From Minwuiaceae bacterium (GTDB taxonomy: Bacteria > Pseudomonadota > Alphaproteobacteria > Minwuiales > Minwuiaceae): a stretch of DNA of 64,000 bases. Made by a program: the position numbers and the translations under genes. Positions 15,212 through 24,175 of the stretch are shown one piece after another. The first letter of the stretch is position 1; each line of letters opens with the position of its first letter. The stretch is from contig JANQEE010000013.1 in NCBI GenBank assembly GCA_028278525.1, positions 124,001 through 188,000 on the forward strand, read 5' to 3'. The notes under the pieces are model-generated. The model searched no databases. It saw nothing but the letters and a program-made list of their open reading frames with translations, and was not told the DNA's origin.

Positions 15212-17515
15212 ATGTCGCAAGCCCTTCGAACCGACGATATGGACCAAGATCTGCGCGTAGTCGGCACCCGGCCCGTCCGCCCGGACGGTGTCGACAAGGT
15301 TACCGGCCGCGCCATGTTCGGCGCCGACTACAGCCTGCCGGGTATGCTGGTCGGTCGTGTGCTGCGCAGCCCGCACGCCCATGCGATCATCAAGTCGATC
15401 GATACCTCCAAGGCCGAGGCTCTGCCCGGCGTGAAGGCCGTCGTCACCCGCGACGACTTCCAGGAGATGCCGTCGGAATTCATCCCCGCCGGCGAGATGC
15501 TGATCAACTACCGCGACGTCGTCCGCAACGTGATGGCCCGCGAAAAGGCATTGTACGACGGCCATGCCGTCGCCGCGGTCGCCGCGACCAGCGTGTCGGT
15601 CGCCAAGAAGGCGCTGAAGTTGATCAAGGTCGATTACGAGGTTCTGCCCCACGTCATTGATCCGTCGGAAGCGATGAAGCCCGACGCCCCCGTCCTGCAC
15701 GATCACATCTTCACCGACGGTGTCGAGCCGAAGCCCGAGAAGCCCTCCAATGTCGCCAAGCGCGTCGAGTTCGGCATGGGCGACGTCGAAGCCGGTTTCG
15801 CGTCGGCCGACGTGGTGGTCGAGCGGTCGTTCAAGACCCAGCCGGTGCACCAGGGCTATATCGAGCCCCATGCCTGCGTTGCCAGCGTCTCGGCGGACGG
15901 CCAGGCCGAGCTTTGGTGCTCGACCCAGGGCCACTACGTGGTCCGGGCCAACTGCGCCCGTCTGCTCGGCATGGACATCTCGAAGATCCGCGTCACCGCC
16001 TCGGAAATCGGCGGCGGCTTCGGCGGCAAGACCGTCGTCTATCTGGAACCGGTGGCGCTGGCGCTGTCGCGCAAGGCCTGCCATCCGGTCAAGATGGTGA
16101 TGTCCCGCGAAGAGGTGTTCCGCGCCAGCGGCCCGACCTCCGGCGCCGACATCTGGGTCAAGATGGGCGCCACCAAGGACGGCAAGATCGTCGCCGCCCA
16201 GACCGACCTTAAATACCAAGCCGGCGCCTTCCCCGGCTCGCCGGTGCAACCGGGCGCCATGTGCGCGTTCGCACCCTACGATGTGGAGAACGTGCTGGCG
16301 GTCGGCTACGACGTCGTCACCAACCGTCCGAAGGTCGCTGCCTATCGCGCCCCGGGCGGCCCGATCTCCGAGTACGCCGTCGAAAGCGTGGTCGACGAGC
16401 TTGCCCGCAAGCTGGAGATCGATCCGGTCGACTTCCGCTTACAGAACGCCGCCCAGCAGGGCACCCGCGCCGCCTACGGTCCGAAATTCGGCCCGGTCGG
16501 CCTGGTTCAGACGCTGGAGGCGGTCAAGAACCACGAGCACTACAAGGCTCCGCTCGGCCCGAATCAGGGCCGCGGCGTCGCCTCCGGCTTCTGGTTCAAT
16601 ATCGGCGGCGAGACTTCGGTCGAGATCAATTTGAGCGAGGACGGCACCGCCACCCTGATGTCCGGCACGCCGGACATCGGCGGCTCGCGCGCCTCGCTCG
16701 CCATGATGGCGGCGGAAGAGCTCTGCATCGATCTGGAGAAAGTGCGGCCGCTGATCGCCGACACGTCGTCGCTCGGCTACAACTTTCTCACGGGCGGCAG
16801 CCGCGTCACCTTCTCGGCCGGCCTGGCCACGGTCGAGGCGGCGCGGGAGATCGTCAAGGAGCTCTGCGCCCGCGCGGCCAAGATCTGGGAGATCCCGGAA
16901 GACGCGGTCGAGTGGGAGAAGGGTTACGTCCGGCCGGCCGGCGAGAACGCCGGTAACTTCGAGCCGCTCTCGGTCGCCGACATCGCCAAGGTCGCCGGCA
17001 AGACCGGCGGGCCGATTGCCGGCTACGCCCGGATCAACGCCCAGGGCGCGGCGCCGAGCTTCGGCACGCACCTGGTCGACGTCGAAGTCGATCCGGAGAC
17101 CGGCCGCGCCTGGGTCACCCGCTATACCGTGGTGCAGGACGCCGGCAAGGCGATCCATCCCAGCTACGTGGAAGGCCAGTACCAGGGCGGCGCCGTGCAG
17201 GGCATCGGCTGGGCGTTCAACGAGGAATATATCTACGACGACAAAGGTTGCCTGGAGAACCCGGGCTTCCTCGACTACCGTATTCCCGTCGCCTCCGACG
17301 TGCCGATGATCGACACGGTGATCGTCGAGGTGCCGAACCCGCGGCATCCCTACGGCGTGCGCGGCGTCGGCGAAACGCCGATCGTGCCGCCGATGGGCGC
17401 GATCGCCAACGCGGTCTCGGCCGCCACCGGCATCCGCTTCACCGAACTTCCGATGTCGCCGCCGAAAGTGCTGAAGGCGCTTGAGGAGCATCGGGCAAAC
17501 GGCGGCGGAGACTGA
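15212..17515 (+). CDS. Molybdenum hydroxylase, large catalytic subunit
   Basis: 767 residues, xanthine dehydrogenase/CO dehydrogenase large-subunit family. Molybdopterin contacts include GGGFGGK near 268-274, and the catalytic Glu lies in GVGETP near 720. The active-site loop reads AYRAPGGP (about 377), not AYRCSFR of form I CO dehydrogenase nor AYRGAGR of form II, so a CO dehydrogenase name is not supported. It probably hydroxylates an aldehyde, N-heterocycle or acyl substrate. The MoaD-like gene follows at once. No MoxR/VWA maturation genes sit next to it; a pair lies at 58.1-60.5 kb. Confidence 0.9.
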   Translation: MSQALRTDDMDQDLRVVGTRPVRPDGVDKVTGRAMFGADYSLPGMLVGRVLRSPHAHAIIKSIDTSKAEALPGVKAVVTRDDFQEMPSEFIPAGEMLINYRDVVRNVMAREKALYDGHAVAAVAATSVSVAKKALKLIKVDYEVLPHVIDPSEAMKPDAPVLHDHIFTDGVEPKPEKPSNVAKRVEFGMGDVEAGFASADVVVERSFKTQPVHQGYIEPHACVASVSADGQAELWCSTQGHYVVRANCARLLGMDISKIRVTASEIGGGFGGKTVVYLEPVALALSRKACHPVKMVMSREEVFRASGPTSGADIWVKMGATKDGKIVAAQTDLKYQAGAFPGSPVQPGAMCAFAPYDVENVLAVGYDVVTNRPKVAAYRAPGGPISEYAVESVVDELARKLEIDPVDFRLQNAAQQGTRAAYGPKFGPVGLVQTLEAVKNHEHYKAPLGPNQGRGVASGFWFNIGGETSVEINLSEDGTATLMSGTPDIGGSRASLAMMAAEELCIDLEKVRPLIADTSSLGYNFLTGGSRVTFSAGLATVEAAREIVKELCARAAKIWEIPEDAVEWEKGYVRPAGENAGNFEPLSVADIAKVAGKTGGPIAGYARINAQGAAPSFGTHLVDVEVDPETGRAWVTRYTVVQDAGKAIHPSYVEGQYQGGAVQGIGWAFNEEYIYDDKGCLENPGFLDYRIPVASDVPMIDTVIVEVPNPRHPYGVRGVGETPIVPPMGAIANAVSAATGIRFTELPMSPPKVLKALEEHRANGGGD

Positions 17516-17519
17516 CGCT

Positions 17520-17765
17520 TTGGCGAGGGTAGTGCTGTCCGGCAACCTGAAACAGTTCACCGGCGGAGAGACCGAATTCGATCTCGAGGCCGACACGGTG
17601 AGAAAACTGTTTCGGGCGCTGGGCGAGCGCTACCCGACCCTGGCGCCCCACCTGGAAGAAGGCGTCGCCGTGGCCATCGACGGCCAGATCTACCAGGACG
17701 CCTGGCTGGAAGAAATCCAGCCCGACAGCGAAGTCCATATCGTGCCGCAGATCGCCGGCGGTTAA
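17520..17765 (+). CDS. MoaD/ThiS-type small sulfur carrier-like protein
   Basis: 81 residues with a ubiquitin-like fold pattern ending in Gly-Gly (VHIVPQIAGG), as needed for adenylation and thiocarboxylate formation in MoaD and ThiS. A TTG start at 17520 is supported by GGAG nine bases upstream; no ATG fits. It follows the molybdenum hydroxylase by four bases, so a role in that enzyme's cofactor or maturation is likely, but a separate protein-conjugation role cannot be excluded. Confidence 0.8.
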   Translation: MARVVLSGNLKQFTGGETEFDLEADTVRKLFRALGERYPTLAPHLEEGVAVAIDGQIYQDAWLEEIQPDSEVHIVPQIAGG

Positions 17766-17805
17766 GCCGCCACAACCGGGCTACCGAGTTGAGCCCGAAC
17801 AGAAA

Positions 17806-18057
17806 TCACCGGTCATTGGAAGCCGGATCGCAGCCGGGGTCAGACGGGCCCAGCAGTGTCAGGAGACGATCGCTTGGTTCGTCGGGCAGCGTCCTCGCGG
17901 CATCGCGTACGATCCCAAGCGCCTCGGCGTCGACCTCCCAGCCATAGCTAAACGCCAGGATTACAAAAGCGCATGCATCGTGAACTTCGGTCAAGCGTGT
18001 CGGGTCGGCCGAAAGCCATTGCGCCGCCTGATTGTCCGTCGCCGTCGGAAAGACCAT
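17806..18057 (-). CDS. Hypothetical protein
   Basis: 83 residues, not recognised. It has an aromatic helix (LTEVHDACAFVILAFSYGW near 22-40) and an acidic, proline-containing tail with no signal peptide or membrane segment. It lies convergent to the MoaD-like gene, with an AT-rich 174-base gap upstream in which no other gene is seen. It has no partner in the nad operon. It may be real; support is only frame and composition. Confidence 0.45.
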   Translation of the reverse strand: MVFPTATDNQAAQWLSADPTRLTEVHDACAFVILAFSYGWEVDAEALGIVRDAARTLPDEPSDRLLTLLGPSDPGCDPASNDR

Positions 18058-18231
18058 TTACATAACTTCTGAGCGATAATTCGAAGCAACAATACCCGTC
18101 TTTTAATTAATGACTAATTGAAAAAAAGCAACGCAGTACGGATTGCGCCCATATATTTCCGAGGAGGCCCTGCAGCTTCCGATTCACCCCTGGATGCGAA
18201 TCGACCGGAGAGAAGGTTGGAGCACCGACTG

Positions 18232-19086
18232 CTAGCCTGTCTCGAAATCAAGCCCGACATCCAAAACAGTTACACTGTGCGTAAGCCAGCCCAACGAAAT
18301 GATATCGACTCCGGTCTCAGCCACCGCTCTCACGGTATCCGGCGTCAGCCCGCCCGATGCCTCTGTCGCCATTCGCCCATCCACCAGCCCGACCGCCTCG
18401 CGCAGTTCGTCGAGGCTCATGTTGTCCAGCAACACCGCATCGGCGCCGAGCGGCAGTAGTTGCCGCAACTGATCAATCGTATCGACCTCAACCTCGATCT
18501 TCATCATATGGCCGACCGCGTCCCGCGCCCGCCGCACCGCGGCTTCGATACCGCCGGCCGCGACGATATGGTTGTCCTTGATCAGCACGCCGTCATCGAG
18601 GCCGAAGCGATGATTGGTCCCGCCGCCGGCCCGTACCGCGTATTTCTCCAGGGCGCGCAATCCGGGTGTGGTCTTTCGTGTACAGGCGATCCGCGCCGGC
18701 AGTCCCTCCACCGCGCGCACTGCCGTCCGCGTCGCAGTGGCGATACCGCATAGACGGCCGAGAAAATTCAACGCGGTCCGCTCCGCCGACAATACTGGCC
18801 GTGCCGGCCCCTCGATCACGGCCAGGGTCGCGCCGGCCGCGACGTCGCTGCCGTCGCCCTGTTCGACATGAACCGATATCGCCGGGTCGAGCAGCCGAAA
18901 CGCCGCCGCCGCGACATCCAGGCCGGCGACCCGCCCTTCCCGGCGGGCGGCAATAGCGGCCCGGGTCCGCACCCCTATCGGCACCACCGCGTCAGACGTC
19001 GCATCGCCGGCCCGGCCAAGGTCCTCCGCCAATGCGCCGCGAACAATCGGTTCGAATAAAGCTGGATAGAGTGTTGGTACATTCAT
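18232..19086 (-). CDS. nadC: Nicotinate-nucleotide pyrophosphorylase (quinolinate phosphoribosyltransferase)
   Basis: 284 residues. It converts quinolinate and PRPP to nicotinate mononucleotide, the third step of de novo NAD synthesis. Typical motifs are ALAEDLGRAGDATS near 18-31, TRKTTPGLRALEKYAV near 136-151, GGGTNHRFGLDDGVLIKDNH near 154-173, and LLDNMS near 219. Its start overlaps the nadB stop by one base (TAATG). Last gene of nadA-nadB-nadC. Confidence 0.96.
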   Translation of the reverse strand: MNVPTLYPALFEPIVRGALAEDLGRAGDATSDAVVPIGVRTRAAIAARREGRVAGLDVAAAAFRLLDPAISVHVEQGDGSDVAAGATLAVIEGPARPVLSAERTALNFLGRLCGIATATRTAVRAVEGLPARIACTRKTTPGLRALEKYAVRAGGGTNHRFGLDDGVLIKDNHIVAAGGIEAAVRRARDAVGHMMKIEVEVDTIDQLRQLLPLGADAVLLDNMSLDELREAVGLVDGRMATEASGGLTPDTVRAVAETGVDIISLGWLTHSVTVLDVGLDFETG

Positions 19087-20684
19087 TACAAACCTCCTTC
19101 CGCGGTTTCCCGCGTCGCCGACAGGTCATCGACCGTCAATAACTGATGGCGCTGCCAGTCCGGCCGCATCTCGGGGAAATCGTCTCGATGATGCGCGCCC
19201 CGGCTTTCCGGTCGACGCAGTGCCGCAAGCGCGATCGATCGCGCGGCCAACAGCAGGTTGCGCGCTTCGCCCGAACGGACGATCGACCGATGTATGGAAT
19301 CCGATGCTTCGGGGAATTCATCCGAGAGCGAAGCCAACCGCCCGACTGCGATCCGCAGCCCCGCCTCGTCGCGTAGCAATCCGACATAATCGGACATGAT
19401 CTGACGGATTTCCGCGATGACGGTTTCGGCCGCCTCGGCATCAAATAGAACCTTCGGCATATCCGGAACCGCCACCGGCTCGGTCATTGCCGCGCCGTCG
19501 GCGAAGACGTCGTCGGCCACCCGCCGGCCGAAAACCAGCGCCTCCAACAGGGAGTTACTGGCCAGCCTGTTTGCGCCGTGCAGCCCCGTCGCAGCCACTT
19601 CGCCGCAGGCCCAGAGGCCGGCAATCGACGTGCGCCCGTTCCTGTCGGTCGCGACGCCGCCCATGTGGTAGTGCGCGGCCGGGATCACAGGCACCGGCTC
19701 GGTTTCCGGGTCGAAGCCGGCACGGTGGCAGGCCGCCACCGCCTGCGGGAAACGGCCCGACGCCGCGGCGAGCGCCGGACGCAGGTCCAGGTAGACGCGG
19801 CCGCCGTCGACGATCCGCCGCCAAATCGCGCGCGCCACCACGTCGCGCGGCGCCAGTTCGGCATCCGCGTGCTCGCCCGCCATGAACCGACGGCCGGTTT
19901 CATCGATCAGCACGGCGCCGGCGCCGCGCAACGCCTCGGTCAGCAACGGCAACTGGGCGCCACGGCCGCCGTTATCGACCGCCAGGGCGGTCGGATGGAA
20001 TTGCATGAATTCCAGATCCCGCAGCCCCGCGCCCGCGCGCGCGGCCATTGCCAGCCCGTCGCCGGTCGCTTCGGGCGGATTGGTCGTCGCCTGCCAAGCC
20101 ATGCCGACACCGCCGGTCGCCAACACCACGCGGCCGGTTCTGTGATACATCCAACCGCCATCGCCGTGATGCGCCAGCAACCCCGCAACACGCCCCCGGA
20201 CGACGATCAGGTCGTAGGCAAATGTGTCCTCGACCAGGTCGACCGACGGCGCTGCTCGCACCCGCCGGATCAGCGACGCCATCAGCGCCCGACCGCTGGC
20301 ATCGCCGCCGGCATGTACAATTCGCGACTGCCGGTGCCCTGCCTCGCGCCCCAGGACGGGTTGCCCGTCCGCCCCGAGGTCCACCGTCCAACCGCCGGTC
20401 ATCAGCGCATCGATTTCTCGGGGGCCGCCCTCCGCGGCCAACAGCGCGATGTCGGGATCGGCCAGTCCGGCCGACACCGCGACCGTGTCCGCCGCATGGT
20501 CTCTGGGCGAATCACCCGGGCCGACCGCGGCGGCAATGCCGCCTTGCGCCCACAAGCTGGACCCGCCCTCGACATGCAGCGTCTTGGTCAACACTGTGAC
20601 CGGCAGCGGTGCCAGGGCAAGCGCGGTCGCGAGCCCGGCCGCGCCGGACCCGACGATCACCACATCGGAATGTGCGGTGCGCAT
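19086..20684 (-). CDS. nadB: L-aspartate oxidase
   Basis: 532 residues of the succinate dehydrogenase/fumarate reductase flavoprotein fold. FAD-binding VIVGSGAAGLATALAL is near 9-24 and SSLWAQGGIAAAV near 42-54; HPTALAV and GANRLASNSLLEALVFG are also family typical. It oxidises aspartate to iminoaspartate, the substrate of NadA. ATG 20684 is preferred over TTG 20702 because GTGAGG precedes it; the start lies just after the nadA stop. Confidence 0.95.
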   Translation of the reverse strand: MRTAHSDVVIVGSGAAGLATALALAPLPVTVLTKTLHVEGGSSLWAQGGIAAAVGPGDSPRDHAADTVAVSAGLADPDIALLAAEGGPREIDALMTGGWTVDLGADGQPVLGREAGHRQSRIVHAGGDASGRALMASLIRRVRAAPSVDLVEDTFAYDLIVVRGRVAGLLAHHGDGGWMYHRTGRVVLATGGVGMAWQATTNPPEATGDGLAMAARAGAGLRDLEFMQFHPTALAVDNGGRGAQLPLLTEALRGAGAVLIDETGRRFMAGEHADAELAPRDVVARAIWRRIVDGGRVYLDLRPALAAASGRFPQAVAACHRAGFDPETEPVPVIPAAHYHMGGVATDRNGRTSIAGLWACGEVAATGLHGANRLASNSLLEALVFGRRVADDVFADGAAMTEPVAVPDMPKVLFDAEAAETVIAEIRQIMSDYVGLLRDEAGLRIAVGRLASLSDEFPEASDSIHRSIVRSGEARNLLLAARSIALAALRRPESRGAHHRDDFPEMRPDWQRHQLLTVDDLSATRETAEGGL

Positions 20685-20691
20685 TGCCGCC

Positions 20692-21699
20692 TCACCGCCC
20701 AACCGCCAGCATACGTTCCACTGCCTGCCTGGCCCGCGCCGAAACGGCCGGATCGATCTCGACCCGCGGCGACAGGGTCTCCAGCGCGGCGTGGATCTTC
20801 TCCAACGTGATGCGCTTCATATGCGGGCAGAGGTTACAGGGGCGCACGAACTCCACGTCGCTCACTTCGGCGGCGACATTGTCGCTCATTGAGCATTCGG
20901 TCAGCATCAGCACCCGCTCCGGCCGCCGCGTTTTCACGTAGTCGATCATCTGCGCGGTCGAACCGACGAAATCCGACGCGGACAGCACGTCCGGCGGGCA
21001 TTCCGGATGGGCGATCACCTCCAGGCCCCGGTAGTCCTCGCGATAGTGCGCGATCTCGTCGCCGGTGAACCGCTCATGCACTTCGCAATGACCCTGCCAC
21101 GGAATGATTTCGACGTCGGTCTGGGTCGCGACGTATTTGGCGAGGTATTCGTCCGGAATGAAGATCACCCGATCGGTGCCGAGCGACTCCACGATCTTCA
21201 CGGCATTGCCCGACGTGCAGCAAATATCCGACTCCGCCTTCACCTCAGCGGAGGTGTTCACGTAGGTCACCACCGGTACGCCGGGATAGCGTTCGCGTAA
21301 GTCCCGCACGTCCGCGCCGGTGATCGATTCTGCCAGCGAGCAGCCGGCGCGCAGATCCGGTATCAGGACGGTCTTCTCCGGATTGAGCAGCTTGGCCGTC
21401 TCCGCCATGAAATGCACGCCGGCCAATACGATCACGTCGGCCTCGCTTTCGGCCGCGCGTTGCGCCAGCGCAAGGGAGTCGCCGACGATATCGGCGACGC
21501 AGTGAAAGATCTCAGGCGTCTGATAATTGTGCGCCAGGATCACCGCGTTGCGCTCCCGTTTCAGTCGGTTGATCTCGGCGACGTATGGCGCGTGAAACGG
21601 CCATTCGATGTCCGGAATGACCGTCTTGACCCGCTGATAGAAAGGCGCCATCGCAGCGGCGAGTTCGGGCGTGTAGTCGGGCAGACTGGGCACAGTCAT
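20692..21699 (-). CDS. nadA: Quinolinate synthase
   Basis: 335 residues. It condenses iminoaspartate with dihydroxyacetone phosphate to quinolinate using a [4Fe-4S] cluster. Cysteines fit the long NadA form: [15 protein letters not shown] and [15 protein letters not shown] near 54 and [12 protein letters not shown] are also typical. The start at 21699 has a strong AGGAGG site (21708-21713), so an upstream in-frame start is rejected. The leader holds a perfect hairpin and two NrtR-like boxes. Confidence 0.96.
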   Translation of the reverse strand: MTVPSLPDYTPELAAAMAPFYQRVKTVIPDIEWPFHAPYVAEINRLKRERNAVILAHNYQTPEIFHCVADIVGDSLALAQRAAESEADVIVLAGVHFMAETAKLLNPEKTVLIPDLRAGCSLAESITGADVRDLRERYPGVPVVTYVNTSAEVKAESDICCTSGNAVKIVESLGTDRVIFIPDEYLAKYVATQTDVEIIPWQGHCEVHERFTGDEIAHYREDYRGLEVIAHPECPPDVLSASDFVGSTAQMIDYVKTRRPERVLMLTECSMSDNVAAEVSDVEFVRPCNLCPHMKRITLEKIHAALETLSPRVEIDPAVSARARQAVERMLAVGR

Positions 21700-21718
21700 C
21701 GGCTGATCCTCCTGAAAC

Positions 21719-21744
21719 GATCCCGCGCCGGCCGGCGCGGGATC
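21719..21744 (-). promoter_or_regulatory. Perfect 26-bp palindrome in the nadA leader
   Basis: The arms are GATCCCGCGCCGG and its exact complement, with no spacer. In the nadA transcript it would form a GC-rich hairpin ending five bases before the AGGAGG ribosome site, so it could affect translation, stability or early termination. It is distinct from the AT-rich boxes upstream. Confidence 0.6.
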
Positions 21745-21747
21745 AAT

Positions 21748-21766
21748 TATGCTCTTATCGAGTATA
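21748..21766. promoter_or_regulatory. NrtR-like operator box 1
   Basis: TATGCTC-N5-GAGTATA is an imperfect palindrome with one mismatch between arms. It lies upstream of nadA and just downstream of the nrtR coding end. A second box of the same form follows at 21769-21787. Confidence 0.7.
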
Positions 21767-21768
21767 TA

Positions 21769-21787
21769 TATGTTCATAATGAGCATA
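21769..21787. promoter_or_regulatory. NrtR-like operator box 2
   Basis: TATGTTC-N5-GAGCATA has the same arms and spacing as box 1. The centres are 21 bp apart, about two helix turns, so two dimers could bind the same DNA face. Confidence 0.7.
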
Positions 21788-21833
21788 ACAATAGGTAAAG
21801 AATCCCGTCGAATGCGCTTAGGGTGACCTGTCC

Positions 21834-22898
21834 TTATTCCGCGGCGCTCAAGGCCGGCAAACCGACCCCCACAGCAGCCCGTTCCGTCACCACTTCGCGG
21901 CGGAATCTGAACAATTCGGCCGGGCGGCCGGGACTGGTGGTATCGCGGTGGCCGGTGGATTCCACCAGATCCGCGTTCAGCACCATGCGGCGGAAGTTCT
22001 GTTTGTGCAGCCGGCGGCCGCTTAAGGCTTCGACCACCCGCTGCATCCGCAGCAGCGTGAATTCCTCTGGCAGCAGGTCGAAGATCACCGGCCGATAGGC
22101 GAGCTTGCCGCGCAGCCGGCCAAGGGCGCTGGCCAGAATACGGCGGTTGTCCAGCGCCATGGGCGCGCCCGTCGCCTGCGCCGCGGCACTTGCCTTGCTG
22201 TCGATCGCGGACGGCTTTCGCCCCTGCGCACGCTCGATCGCGAGTCGGTCGCGCAACGCCTCCAGCACCAAGCCGGCCTCGTACAACAACTCGTAGCGTT
22301 CCAGGCAGCGCACATAGTCGACTGGCGCCGACTTATCGAAACCGAACGCCACGGAAACCCGCTCGCGCCGTTCTTCCCGGGCCGGGCGGTCCGGAGCCGC
22401 CCTGATCCAGTTTTGCAATGCGGGTCTGACGATCTTGTCGACAATCGCCGGGCGGCCGCCGCGCCAGTCCTCCCACGGCAGGCAGTCGTACCAATCGCGC
22501 CAGCGGGCCTCGCCGGTGCCGGCGAGCGGCGTCTCATGAGTCAAGGCAAGGTAGGCGATCGATACGACCCTGGGACCGCCTTCGAATTCGCGCGGGTCGC
22601 GGTATTGGTTGCCGAAAGTGTAAAGCTGCTCCACATAGCGTGGCCGAATGCCGGTCTGTTCCTCGACCCAACCGCGCAGGCCAAGCTCCAAAGTGCGGTG
22701 CCTTTGCGCATCGAACGGTCCGTAGGGCAGCGTATCCGGCCGGTCTTGCGGCGCTGCGGACCGTCCCTGCTGTGCCGGTGTCGCCAAATCGTGGTGTATG
22801 CGGCGCGCCACCAGCACGCGCGGCGTCTCGTCGGTCACGGCGACGATTACGGCGGTCAGGCCGATGACGGTCTCGGAACTGATATCGCCTGAGCTCAA
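21834..22898 (-). CDS. nrtR: NrtR-type NAD-synthesis regulator (Nudix domain plus winged helix)
   Basis: 354 residues. An N-terminal Nudix-like domain (about 10-175) precedes a C-terminal winged helix (about 250-330; [20 protein letters not shown]). The Nudix box is degenerate (GWVEEQTGI where active enzymes have RE-x2-EE-x-G), fitting a sensor that has lost hydrolysis. NrtR proteins repress NAD genes and respond to ADP-ribose-type ligands. It lies directly upstream of nadABC with two palindromic boxes between. The start is TTG 22898 behind GGAAG/GGGGA. The central region of about 70 residues is longer than in many NrtR proteins. Confidence 0.85.
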   Translation of the reverse strand: MSSGDISSETVIGLTAVIVAVTDETPRVLVARRIHHDLATPAQQGRSAAPQDRPDTLPYGPFDAQRHRTLELGLRGWVEEQTGIRPRYVEQLYTFGNQYRDPREFEGGPRVVSIAYLALTHETPLAGTGEARWRDWYDCLPWEDWRGGRPAIVDKIVRPALQNWIRAAPDRPAREERRERVSVAFGFDKSAPVDYVRCLERYELLYEAGLVLEALRDRLAIERAQGRKPSAIDSKASAAAQATGAPMALDNRRILASALGRLRGKLAYRPVIFDLLPEEFTLLRMQRVVEALSGRRLHKQNFRRMVLNADLVESTGHRDTTSPGRPAELFRFRREVVTERAAVGVGLPALSAAE

Positions 22899-23105
22899 AT
22901 TCCCCGCTTCCAGCTATCGCGTGTCCGACTTTACGCAAATCATACGTGTACCAACGTCATTTTAACCGCTGGATTGTGACGGGTAAGCGCTTATCTGCCT
23001 CGGCGCCACCAAATTCGGCTTTCTTTCGGCGCCGGCACGGCCATGTTACAAACGGCGGCCAAACGCAGGCGTCGCAGTGAAAAGTCTTTGAAAGGATCGG
23101 TCTCC

Positions 23106-23573
23106 ATGAAGGGTGATAAGGACGTCATCAAACATCTCAACAAGGTCCTCAAGAACGAGTTGACGGCAATCAACCAGTACTTCCTGCATTCCCGGATGCT
23201 TAAGGATTGGGGGATGGAAAAGCTCGCCGAACACGAATACGAGGAATCGGTCGACGAGATGAAGCATGCCGACAAGATCGTGCAGCGGGTCCTGTTCCTG
23301 GAAGGACTCCCGAATCTGCAGGATCTGGGCAAGCTGATGATCGGCGAAAATATTCAAGAAATGCTGGAGTGCGACCTGAAACTGGAGCATCAGGCGATCC
23401 CCGACCTGCGTAGCGGTATCGCCTATTGCGAAAAAGCCCAGGATTATGTCACTCGGGAGATTTTCACCGACATCCTCGCCTCGGAAGAGGAACATGTCGA
23501 TTGGCTCGAAACCAATCTCGAGCTGATCAAAAAGATGGGTTTGGAGAACTACATCCAGTCGCAGACGTCGTAG
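23106..23573 (+). CDS. bfr: Bacterioferritin
   Basis: 155 residues, the usual length. The ferroxidase ligands fit (Glu18 in [10 protein letters not shown], Glu51 and His54 in DEMKHADK, later Glu residues and ASEEEHVDW). Met52, the haem ligand, is present. The protein forms a 24-subunit iron-storage shell. ATG 23106 is chosen with AAAGGAT upstream. It is convergent with bfd, its electron partner for iron release. No clear iron box was found upstream. Confidence 0.96.
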   Translation: MKGDKDVIKHLNKVLKNELTAINQYFLHSRMLKDWGMEKLAEHEYEESVDEMKHADKIVQRVLFLEGLPNLQDLGKLMIGENIQEMLECDLKLEHQAIPDLRSGIAYCEKAQDYVTREIFTDILASEEEHVDWLETNLELIKKMGLENYIQSQTS

Positions 23574-23798
23574 TCGGCAGCTGCGGCTTACGGCTTTTCA
23601 TTCACCGTCTGAGGAGTAACAACAACGGCGAGTTTGGCTTGAGCGCCTGCCGGTCCGCTTCCAATGGCCCTGCTTGATCGCTCGCTCGGCCGACCGTCTT
23701 GGCGGCTGCTCTTCGGGTTCTTCGCAAGTTGCATGACGAGGCGGGCGATCATGCTTGGCTGCAGGCCTCGCCAGATAAACATGTCGACCTTTGCGCGC

Positions 23799-23999
23799 CT
23801 ATTCGGCCGCCGCGAGCGAAGTCGCCGCGTCCGCTCCGCAACGAGCCTCGTCAATAATCTGCTGGGCGGTATCTACGCAACTGCCGCAGCTCGGGCCGTT
23901 GCCGAGCGCCGTATAGGTCTCGACCGCGCAGGTAAATCCCTGCTGCGCCATTTGCCGGATTTCACAGTCCCGGTAACCGTTGCAAATGCATACATACAT
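23799..23999 (-). CDS. bfd: Bacterioferritin-associated ferredoxin
   Basis: 66 residues. A 2Fe-2S site of the Bfd type: CIC near 4-6 and CGSC near 38-41 in a small helical domain (GNGPSCGSCVDTAQQII). It reduces the bacterioferritin core to release iron. It faces bfr with 225 bases between them that show no convincing gene. A Fur-box-like sequence lies 34 bases upstream of its start. Confidence 0.93.
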   Translation of the reverse strand: MYVCICNGYRDCEIRQMAQQGFTCAVETYTALGNGPSCGSCVDTAQQIIDEARCGADAATSLAAAE

Positions 24000-24032
24000 G
24001 CTGCCGACCTCGTTGCCTGACTCTGTTGCAAT

Positions 24033-24047
24033 TAAGAATGATTGTCA
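24033..24047 (-). promoter_or_regulatory. Fur-box-like site upstream of bfd
   Basis: On the minus strand the sequence is TGACAATCATTCTTA, matching 11 of 14 fixed positions of the 7-1-7 Fur motif TGATAAT-N-ATTATCA. It lies where a bfd promoter would be. It could instead belong to another iron regulator such as RirA or Irr. Confidence 0.4.
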
Positions 24048-24175
24048 AGGTCAGGATGCCGGATCGGTGGCGATTTCCGGCGGAAGTGGCGGAAATCCGG
24101 CATTTTCATGGGATTGTCAGATCCGGCATCTCTGCTATGTAAGGGTAACGGCAGCGCGGACAGGAGGCTCCTTCG

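Noticed and set aside
15152-16249. Long open frame on the minus strand opposite the molybdenum hydroxylase large subunit
   Set aside because: It is the antisense shadow of a strongly conserved gene in GC-rich DNA and shows no domain.
13873-17515. Carbon monoxide dehydrogenase (CoxMSL)
   Set aside because: The active-site loop is AYRAPGGP, not the form I or form II motif; only the family is supported.
18118-18459. Plus-strand frame of 113 codons at the nadC end
   Set aside because: Most of it lies antisense to nadC and no ribosome site is present.
19578-20810. 410-codon plus-strand frame opposite nadB
   Set aside because: No domain; nadB on the other strand is unambiguous.
23588-23854. Small minus-strand frame between bfr and bfd
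   Set aside because: Arginine-rich, no ribosome site, and it overlaps the end of bfd.
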